From positions 1-49,891 of the forward strand of contig CABUIO010000017.1 of assembly GCA_902491625.1 (NCBI GenBank): a stretch of 49,891 bases of DNA, in the 5' to 3' direction. Of the stretch, positions 44,101-49,891 are shown one piece after another. Every line of letters begins with the position of its first letter. The first letter of the stretch is position 1. A program made the position numbers and the translations under genes. The notes under the pieces are model-generated. The model saw only the letters and a program-made list of their open reading frames with translations, did no database searches and was not told the origin of the DNA. This DNA is from an uncultured Porphyromonadaceae bacterium. Lineage in GTDB: Bacteria > Bacteroidota > Bacteroidia > Bacteroidales > Muribaculaceae.

Positions 44101-44831
44101 ATCTCCCCTGCGGGAATCACCGGATTCGAGGAGATCTCTGCCGTAAGGTTGATGTTGAAGAAGTTTATCCACATCGCATTTACTGGAGACGTTACATGTA
44201 TGCCAAGATAGCATACTCCTGTCAGCTCATTGTCCACGGTGGCTGATACGGTGCTTGCCGTTTCCATAGTGGTGCCGGAGGGAGTATGGTTCTCTACCTC
44301 AAGAATCTTTTCGGTCATGCCTTCCACCGAGGGCTGCGTGCCTAACCATACCGAGAAATCATGTCCCGAAGAACCTGTCTCGTCGAGAAATGTCTTCATG
44401 TCAAAGGAAAGCTTGGAGGCTCCATCCGGAATTTCGGCGTCCAGAGGTAAGATCACCCACGCGTCTTGTTTGCGGTCCGATCCGTAATAGTTGTAGTTGA
44501 AAGTGAATTTGAAGTACCTGACTCCGTACATCTTTTCGTACGACCAGTGGCTCGAGAATCCGTCGGGAGCTAAATACAGATAGGAACTTTGCCATTCGCT
44601 CGTTGGTGCGCCGGTGAGCAGCGCGACTGTCTCTGCCTCGGCGTCGGCTTTGGCGGGTATGGGCCGTTCAGCCGGGGCGGGACTCGTGATTGCCGTGGCT
44701 CGCGCCCTCCGTGTGTCGCCGGGAAGGACGCGGGCTTCGCCCGAACGTTTGAAGCCGTCGAAGCCGGCCCATAACGCCGCGGAGCCTATCGCCGCTGCGG
44801 CGAAGGATACTAACAGTGTTTTGGTTCTCAT
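41118..44831 (-). CDS. Giant secreted multidomain protein with choice-of-anchor J module and type A sorting tail
   Basis: The 1237-residue product starts with a signal peptide (LLVSFAAAAIGSAALWA). It holds beta-sandwich modules with LSFDMKTFLDETGSSGHDFSVWLG, two fibronectin III-like units (about 414-515 and 520-620), and a choice-of-anchor J-like module (about 935-1097, with ADDWLISPEIKGG and FGIALDDIVYS). After a linker with WNIYRDGELI, the last about 70 residues (VGSVESDRVYVVSSEGRISVSG...IGVYVVTVGNKSVKVIVR) form a type A C-terminal sorting domain, so it is predicted to be exported by the type IX system. It shares its tail and anchor-J organisation with its neighbour at 44912. Function beyond adhesion or glycan binding cannot be stated. 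Confidence 0.82.
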   Translation of the reverse strand: MRTKTLLVSFAAAAIGSAALWAGFDGFKRSGEARVLPGDTRRARATAITSPAPAERPIPAKADAEAETVALLTGAPTSEWQSSYLYLAPDGFSSHWSYEKMYGVRYFKFTFNYNYYGSDRKQDAWVILPLDAEIPDGASKLSFDMKTFLDETGSSGHDFSVWLGTQPSVEGMTEKILEVENHTPSGTTMETASTVSATVDNELTGVCYLGIHVTSPVNAMWINFFNINLTAEISSNPVIPAGEIFSMHPTEEEFGECTVIDGNEDGNKIKYNVVTGGNGETYDWPIYYNKSENPAATLDADEWIITKAINLPDASRLYTASIEACTTTTSPMQESFEIVLGKSADLEGMRAGKAILGEPYLSNADYKTFSSNFGIAEAGDYYVGIHITSPVSDSWRIALRNLKIELTDNSAQVPGLCTDLLLTPDPEGALKATVSFKFPTEYINETAAGATDEMTAEISTPAGTVTATGKPGESIEKTVETVEGLNSVAVTVSNANGTGNTARGTVRCGIDVPTDPVVSSKVSDDNMSMTLTWEPVTVGQNGGIVSANGLTYNIYEYVNDGTVSRWIPVETGISECKYTFTHTGDTQQVHQLQVSAENSKGESEGDVVSFAAAVLGKPYVLPLSETFPGGTQTYSGLLIDYPSEEYTAQWALDNPQLVGIEGGPAYALMCVTTQNESTGKGYVELPKLSTTGAEKVRLSLNAFVWGGTPKTTVKLYGTDGRSSAVEIGKFDSTSGEGWCTLSFDIPEAYQNKQWVVIALDVEITNPEQILVVSGYSVYERKAKDIAALRTDLPSYVRVGEDVDFTVTVGNLGYEDVQAPQLNAILSDGDTHIAEIALTGPEGTIGSEKNSEYKGHFRFDSADMSGKTLRMTVEAALEGDEDETNNILNRDFRAGYTGDPVAEELEATLAENKMDVNLKWDNPYAEGYTDNIESYVHGSYDSRLGAWKNIDFDGLNPYTTQAFDIPDAQKPKAFQTINNYLCGMEAMPAISGNQFLMAFSPNGGKADDWLISPEIKGGTKLSFALTSLSEEYEEAVEILVSSTDDDFDSFSCFKKIETDDAGWYGYEMTLPADAKYFAIHYASDDKFGIALDDIVYSPAVPEVEITGWNIYRDGELISDNHPDAYMTDTTTEEDTEHKYNVAAVGKRSGVDTVFPLSATVTAPRTTSVGSVESDRVYVVSSEGRISVSGCGGEHVGIVNVNGVKVYSTQSAPATLNLDVEIGVYVVTVGNKSVKVIVR

Positions 44832-44856
44832 ATTGTTGATGTTTTGCTCTGTGTTT

Positions 44857-44894
44857 TCCGGAGGGGGAGGAGCTTTGTCGTCCGTCCCTCCGGA
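44857..44894. promoter_or_regulatory. Intercistronic hairpin between the two giant secreted proteins
   Basis: TCCGGAGGG and CCCTCCGGA form a perfect 9-bp stem with a 20-base loop in the 80-base gap. It lacks a T-run on the minus strand, so it is not a simple terminator. It might stabilise, process or attenuate the message. Confidence 0.5.
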
Positions 44895-44911
44895 TGAAAC
44901 TGGTTAATCTG

Positions 44912-47900
44912 TTATTTTACTATTGTTTTTACCGTGTGGTTGCCGGACGATTTGACCACATATATGCCGGAGGCTAGCGCGATGCGGTCGGTGCCGGAGA
45001 GCGTGACGGACGCCACATGGAGGCCGTCGATGGAGTAGACGTCCACTACCTGTCCCGCAGTGCCCGACACCTTAAGGAATCCCTTGCCGGAGACAACATT
45101 GAACGCGCCCTGCGCGACGGTGCTGTCGATGCCGGTTCGGCTCAGGACATACTCGTTCGAGTGCTTCGACTCTTTGCCATGGTAAAGTGCCGTCACGGTG
45201 TAGCGGTAGTCCTCGGTCGCCGAGGGCGGTGTGTCCGTGAAGCCGGGGGTGGCCACCGGCGTGCTGTTGATGCGCTCGCCGTTGCGGTATACGTTGTAGC
45301 CCTCGGGTTTGCCGGGCATTGAGCCGTACATCATGATGTCGTCCACGGCTATGCCGGAGCCGTCATTGCCAACGTATTGTATGGCGAAATGACGTGTTCC
45401 CTCGGGCAGCGTGCAGTGCATGAGAGTCCATTCGGAAGCAACCGACAGCGACTCCGCTCCGTTGGTCTTGACATAGGAGGAAAGATCGGCGGCGTTCTCC
45501 GAGGAGGAGACAAGGATGTTTATCTTGTCTGACCCCGCGCGCACCGAGCGTATGTAGAACGAGATGAGCTGGGAGTCACCGGGAAGGGTGGGGGAGATCA
45601 GCCAGTCGCTGTTCTCTCCGCCGGCCGCCGGCCACGCCGCGAAATACTGTGAGCCGCTCATGGGAGAGAATCCCAGTGTCGCGTTGTAATCTGTCGCATC
45701 GAACACTATGAAAGCCTGAGGCTCACGGCAGTTGGGCCATTCGTAGACTCCTCCGCCGCCGTCGCTCATAAGATAGTTGGTAAGTCCGTCGTCGTCGATG
45801 AGGGTCCAGCCTCCCACGCCGTCGATGGCGAATGCCTCGTAGCTCTCGGCGTCGTCGATGTATGAGCCCGTTTTCTCTGACTCGTCAGGCAGGTTCCAGC
45901 TTAGTGTCACGTCGCCGTTGTCGGCTTCCTCGCCATGGAGAGTTGTGACGCGTGAGATTGTCTCCTCCTTCACATATAGAAGCGATTCCAGAGTGTTGTT
46001 GGCATTGTTGCTGTCGGATGTCCCCTCGGCAAGACGGAATGTCACTTTCGAACGTTTGCCGCCCATCTCATCACTGGTTGCAAGGCGAAATTCTGCCTTC
46101 GTCGAGGCGCCGGGTGCAAGTGAGGAGACTTTCTTGGTCTCTTTCTTTACGCCGTCCACATTCATCTCTATATTGAGTTCTGACGAGGCCGCGCTGCCTG
46201 AGTTGGCAAGCTCCACCGTGTAGTTCGCTTCGTCGCCGGCAAGAGTCTCTTTCGGACCGGTCACGTCCGTCAGAGCTATCTCGTTGGCGAAGACGACTCC
46301 TTTCACGTCTACTGCGTCGATATGAACTGTGTTCTCCGGATATGTGTATGCATAGAATGCGATCGATGCCGACTTGAGCGACGTGTAGTCTGCCAGCGAC
46401 ACTTTCTTCTCCTGCCAGCCTGCTGTTTCTGACTTGGGATAATACACAGCGCCGGGTATCAGGTGCTGGGCTCCGTCGCCATAGTCGATGCCCACGGCGA
46501 GCTGCACGTCATCGCGGTATTCTGGTCCGCAGTATAGCTGGAAAGTAAGTTCGGGTGAGTCTGTGGTCGTGAGATCCAATCTCGGCGAGAGGAACGCGCC
46601 CATGCCGAATGTGCTGTATCGGTCGGTTTCGCATGAAGCCACACCGCTTCCGTCGTATGCGTCCGTCAAAGGATCATATCCTTTGTAACGCATATACCAT
46701 GTCGCGCCGTTGGAGTTGCCTCTGAACCATGTGCCGTTGAGAGGATAGCCGGGATTCCATGATTCGTTCCAGGGCAACGTGGTAGTTCCGCCCACCATCA
46801 CGTAGTTGGAATATTGCGCGTATCCTTCGTCGTCGCCGTTCACGGCGGCCACATAGTAGAACAACGGCTGCTGGCCTTCGGACAGTCCCTCCATGGGATT
46901 GCCGTCCACGTAGCTGCATTCTGTCAGATCGCGCCCTATGAGACGGTATTCTGTGTTTCCGTCGGCGTCGGGCACAGGCTTATATACAAGGTAACGTATG
47001 TTGGCCGTGTCGATGGGACGTCCGTTTTCGTCCGTTTCGTCGGTGGCAGGTTTCCATTCCAGGAGCACCTGGTTAGGATTCACGAGCGTGGCTGTTACTT
47101 CAGTGGGCATACCGGGTGTGCCCTTGCTGAGGTTGATCGATACGGTGGAGGCGAAACCGTCGCCTTCGGAGTTGACCGGAATCACCTTGTATATATGGTT
47201 GGCGGAGGTCACCCCCTTGTCTGTCCAGGAAATCTTTTCTCCGGGCTGGTGACCATCCAGTACTGTGTAAGCCGCCTCTGCACCGTCTTTGAAGATTTTT
47301 GCCGAGAGGTCTCCGGTAAGTGCCTGGCCTCCTGCATTTTTTGTTGGCATTTTAAAGGATATCACCACATCGTTGCCCTCTGCTTCGCGGGCTGTCAGGT
47401 TCGAGACTTCCGACGGTATGAGTGCGCTCACATAGCGTTCCACAAGAATGTCGTCGATGGAGAGATGCTCCATGGTGTCCGATATGTGGTGGAAAGCCAG
47501 GAACTTGTCTCCTTTGCGGGGCACGAACAGCACAGTCTCCTCTATGCCGGGATAGTCGTTGAAACTTGAGACTGTCTCCTTGTGAAGAAGCACATTGTCC
47601 ATCCCCTCTACTGTAGGTGCGCTTCCGGCCACTACGTCGAATTTGCTTCCGTAACCGTAGTAGGCGTAATATTTGAATGTCAGTTTGTAGACGTATCCCT
47701 CCTCGAATGAGAGCGCTGGAGTGATCAGCCAGTCGTCAGCCGTTATGTCGCGCTTGCCGTAGTAGAAAGCGCATCCGTACTGTTCGTCGTAAATCCATTC
47801 AGGTGTATCCCAATCGCTGCCATTGCCGTCATGGTTGGCGTCGATGATCGTGAAGGCGTTCATGGACGCCCTTGTGTCGAATGTTTCGCTGTAAGGACAC

Positions 47901-49405
47901 TCGCGCGGGTTGCCCATCTTGACGGCATTGGAACGCGCCGCCTTACCGGGATTGCCGGGGTTCGAAATGTAATACGGTGAGACGCGATATGAGTACCGGT
48001 CGTACGGATAGTCCGTTTTCTCAGAGAAATTGTTCTCCTTTTTGGAGCGTGACACGATAACTCCGTCGGGGAGGCGTTCGATTTTGTAGCGCAGTTCATT
48101 TGCGTTTATGGCACCGCCGTTCACACCGACGGGTGCGTCCCATGTCAGCTCGGCAATGCCGGTGGCATCGTTATGGACGAGTGTGAGGTTTGTCACCGCC
48201 GCAGGGTCGTCGAATCCGAAGAATTGCGAAACCGAGGCAGTGGAGCCGTCGTGTCCGTTGGCTGTGAGGGTCACGGCCACGCGGTGGCTGCCTCTCTCAA
48301 GGGCAGTGAAGGTCTTGGTGTATTTTGAGCCGGGAGACGCCTGCGTGTCCTCCACTTTGGCGCCGTCGAGCACTACGCTGACCTTTATGTCGCCTGTAAG
48401 GGTCTGCTGGCCGTAGGTGACGGAGGGAAGCGTAAATGTGAGTATGCCATCCGTGCAGTCGGCGCCTGTAGCTGTGAAGCTCAGATCCGAAATGTCGTCC
48501 GGGGCCGAAGGATGCGCGTTCGCTATGACGAGGGCGCTGAAACGCTCTTGCGAAGGATATTGGTATGTCATCGACGAGGCGCCGGTGGATGGGTCTATCT
48601 CCAGCAGTCCCCATACTCCGTTGCGGTTGTAGTTGCGGTCACCTTCAGAAGTAAATCCATAGAGCGACCAATACATTTTGCCGTTGCGGAAATTGAAGGC
48701 CGAGCCGGTTTTTATCTCTGAATCGCGCGAAGGCCAGTAGCCGGTCGAACCCACCGTGGCGCAGTTGCCGTCCTTGCCGATCTTGTACAGATTGCCGTCA
48801 AGACCGACACCATAAAGTGCGCCTGAAGCGTCGCACGCTGCTGTGCGGATCGAAGGTATGGTGGCTACGGCTGTAATCTCGCCTGTGGCGCGGTCTATTG
48901 TCGCCAACTTGCAGCTCTCTGTGTTGGAATACGCGTGCGTGGCTGCATAGATGGTTCCGTCTGTCGGATCATACATCAGCGAGCAGGGGATGTTGGATGC
49001 CTTGTCATTGGTGTCGCCTGACTTGTGGGTAAAGGAGTTTGATGTGATCAATTCCCAAGTCGAGGCGTCGAAGACGCGATAGGTGAGGGTGTAGTTGAGC
49101 CATGAGCCTTCCACGTCATAGCAATAATAGCGCCCGTCGGCATACGTCGATGCGCAATTGGCCCACGCATTATCCGGCCCGGTGGGTGAAACCGGTGAGA
49201 AGCTCTGGCTTCCGTCGGATAGAAAAGAATAGAAACCGTACTCGGCCGTTGGATCCGACGAGTCAAGCCATTTAGCGCTTGTCTGCATGAATCCGGTGAG
49301 CCGGGTCGGCGTCTCTGCCTTAAGGTCGGTGGCGGCCGGTACAAGCAAAGTCATACCGATTGCCACGATTTTTAAGGGTGTTGGTAACGTAATGAGATGT
49401 CTCAT
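44912..49405 (-). CDS. Giant secreted multidomain protein with choice-of-anchor J modules and type A sorting tail
   Basis: ATG at 49405 (MRHLITLPTPLK) is chosen over a TTG two codons upstream, giving 1497 residues. A signal peptide is followed by a region of about 270 residues with propeller-like blades (GTIYAATHAYSN, GALYGVGLDGNLYKIGKDG, KMYWSLYGFTSEGDRNYNRNGVWGLLEID). Fibronectin III-like units come next, then three anchor-J-like modules (about 505-660, 875-1040 and 1182-1350, each with a DDWLITP/SDWLISP-type motif). The tail (GAFNVVSGKGFLKVSG...ASGIYVVKSSGNHTVKTIVK) is a type A sorting domain. It probably lies first in a two-gene transcript with the 41118 gene; the promoter is at 49510. 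Confidence 0.82.
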   Translation of the reverse strand: MRHLITLPTPLKIVAIGMTLLVPAATDLKAETPTRLTGFMQTSAKWLDSSDPTAEYGFYSFLSDGSQSFSPVSPTGPDNAWANCASTYADGRYYCYDVEGSWLNYTLTYRVFDASTWELITSNSFTHKSGDTNDKASNIPCSLMYDPTDGTIYAATHAYSNTESCKLATIDRATGEITAVATIPSIRTAACDASGALYGVGLDGNLYKIGKDGNCATVGSTGYWPSRDSEIKTGSAFNFRNGKMYWSLYGFTSEGDRNYNRNGVWGLLEIDPSTGASSMTYQYPSQERFSALVIANAHPSAPDDISDLSFTATGADCTDGILTFTLPSVTYGQQTLTGDIKVSVVLDGAKVEDTQASPGSKYTKTFTALERGSHRVAVTLTANGHDGSTASVSQFFGFDDPAAVTNLTLVHNDATGIAELTWDAPVGVNGGAINANELRYKIERLPDGVIVSRSKKENNFSEKTDYPYDRYSYRVSPYYISNPGNPGKAARSNAVKMGNPRECPYSETFDTRASMNAFTIIDANHDGNGSDWDTPEWIYDEQYGCAFYYGKRDITADDWLITPALSFEEGYVYKLTFKYYAYYGYGSKFDVVAGSAPTVEGMDNVLLHKETVSSFNDYPGIEETVLFVPRKGDKFLAFHHISDTMEHLSIDDILVERYVSALIPSEVSNLTAREAEGNDVVISFKMPTKNAGGQALTGDLSAKIFKDGAEAAYTVLDGHQPGEKISWTDKGVTSANHIYKVIPVNSEGDGFASTVSINLSKGTPGMPTEVTATLVNPNQVLLEWKPATDETDENGRPIDTANIRYLVYKPVPDADGNTEYRLIGRDLTECSYVDGNPMEGLSEGQQPLFYYVAAVNGDDEGYAQYSNYVMVGGTTTLPWNESWNPGYPLNGTWFRGNSNGATWYMRYKGYDPLTDAYDGSGVASCETDRYSTFGMGAFLSPRLDLTTTDSPELTFQLYCGPEYRDDVQLAVGIDYGDGAQHLIPGAVYYPKSETAGWQEKKVSLADYTSLKSASIAFYAYTYPENTVHIDAVDVKGVVFANEIALTDVTGPKETLAGDEANYTVELANSGSAASSELNIEMNVDGVKKETKKVSSLAPGASTKAEFRLATSDEMGGKRSKVTFRLAEGTSDSNNANNTLESLLYVKEETISRVTTLHGEEADNGDVTLSWNLPDESEKTGSYIDDAESYEAFAIDGVGGWTLIDDDGLTNYLMSDGGGGVYEWPNCREPQAFIVFDATDYNATLGFSPMSGSQYFAAWPAAGGENSDWLISPTLPGDSQLISFYIRSVRAGSDKINILVSSSENAADLSSYVKTNGAESLSVASEWTLMHCTLPEGTRHFAIQYVGNDGSGIAVDDIMMYGSMPGKPEGYNVYRNGERINSTPVATPGFTDTPPSATEDYRYTVTALYHGKESKHSNEYVLSRTGIDSTVAQGAFNVVSGKGFLKVSGTAGQVVDVYSIDGLHVASVTLSGTDRIALASGIYVVKSSGNHTVKTIVK

Positions 49406-49509
49406 AAGCAATTATATGTTATGAATGAATAATGATCAGTGTCGTTGCGATCTGAAGGTTAGTCGAAATATATTTAATGTCTAAGTTTATTATTCCTTTT
49501 TTTCAGTTG

Positions 49510-49541
49510 CAAATGTAACAGTTTAATTTTAAAGATCCAAA
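49510..49541 (-). promoter_or_regulatory. Promoter of the giant secreted protein genes
   Basis: On the minus strand TTTG (plus 49538-49541), a 20-base spacer and TACATTTG (plus 49510-49517) give a full Bacteroidetes promoter, with a 5' leader of about 100 bases. Confidence 0.6.
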
Positions 49542-49891
49542 TTTTATGTCAAGCTGATTGAAAATATTTTCCGGAAAGAGGCAAAATACAACGAAAATCT
49601 CGGCCAAAATCGGCTAATTAAAAATACTCCAAAAGAACACTACTTAAACCGATCCGAAAATGTGTAGTTGCCGGTTTCCGGAAAGCTAAAAATATGCGAT
49701 TATTGTCGAATCGGCTATAAATGTTCGGTTATACAAATCTTCGGCTTTGGTAGCCTTTTTTATATGAAAAGCGGAATCAGGCCATTATAATCCGAAGAAA
49801 ATTATGGCATCCGATACTGGCTTACTGCGAAAATGTTGAAAAAAACTGTTTTACAACATATCTGATAATCAATCATTTGCGAAAAAGTTTA
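49542..49891. other. Upstream gap without gene
   Basis: AT-rich sequence up to the window end. A small stem with six T's (GGCTTTGGTAGCC then TTTTTT, 49743-49761) resembles a weak plus-strand terminator for an unseen transcript. No coding frame was found. Confidence 0.4.

Noticed and set aside
1..49891. CRISPR arrays, tRNA or rRNA genes, and prophage
   Set aside because: No array of regularly spaced repeats, cloverleaf sequence, rRNA signature or phage gene set was recognised on either strand by reading.

Overview
The window looks like a chromosomal stretch of a gut-type Bacteroidales bacterium, possibly Muribaculaceae (family level is inference). The evidence is gene content (SprA of the type IX secretion system, the bat aerotolerance operon, DUF4827, type A C-terminal sorting domains), the Bacteroidetes promoter signature (TTTG, about 19-20 bases, TAnnTTTG), weak Shine-Dalgarno sites, and fairly GC-rich genes with AT-rich gaps.

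Layout. 1-520: leader region with a complete promoter (53-83), then a 323-bp transposase-less element with 33-bp terminal inverted repeats and TAA target duplications, then a secreted protein with a type IX-like C-terminal tail (527-2152). 2239-3794, minus strand: a CPHC thioredoxin, a membrane protein with a degenerate C39-like domain plus VKOR domain, and a short Cys-free peptide. 3997-12158: ruvA and sprA. 12173-12529, minus: a His-rich exported protein, followed by a repeat-filled gap. 13067-15899, minus: mazG-topB-small Cys-rich membrane protein, coupled by 4-bp overlaps.

16092-24112, plus: nrnA-like DHH phosphoesterase, DUF4827 lipoprotein, glmM, sppA, lpxK, purine nucleoside phosphorylase and thiL, closed by a terminator. 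24269-32822: moxR, DUF58, an anchored membrane protein and batA-batE, an envelope complex of von Willebrand A and TPR proteins. 33058-37043: small HTH protein, a DUF2007-like/universal stress fusion and mutS2. 37044-37738 has no protein gene of note, but carries on the minus strand a promoter, a series of perfect stems and a Rho-independent terminator: a candidate structured RNA of about 330 nt.

37739-41024: manA, then an SGNH hydrolase and an AlgI-type MBOAT acyltransferase with overlapping stop and start, which fits O-acylation of an exported glycan. 41118-49405, minus: two giant secreted multidomain proteins with choice-of-anchor J modules and type A sorting tails, probably one transcription unit from a clear promoter at 49510-49541.

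Themes: envelope building and export (glmM, lpxK, sppA, sprA plus three candidate cargos, MBOAT/SGNH) and thiol or oxygen stress (VKOR/thioredoxin, bat, UspA-like). The strongest leads are the structured RNA candidate, the VKOR-thioredoxin-peptide cassette, the promoter-splitting mobile element, and an Asn-to-Asp change in the purine pocket of the nucleoside phosphorylase.
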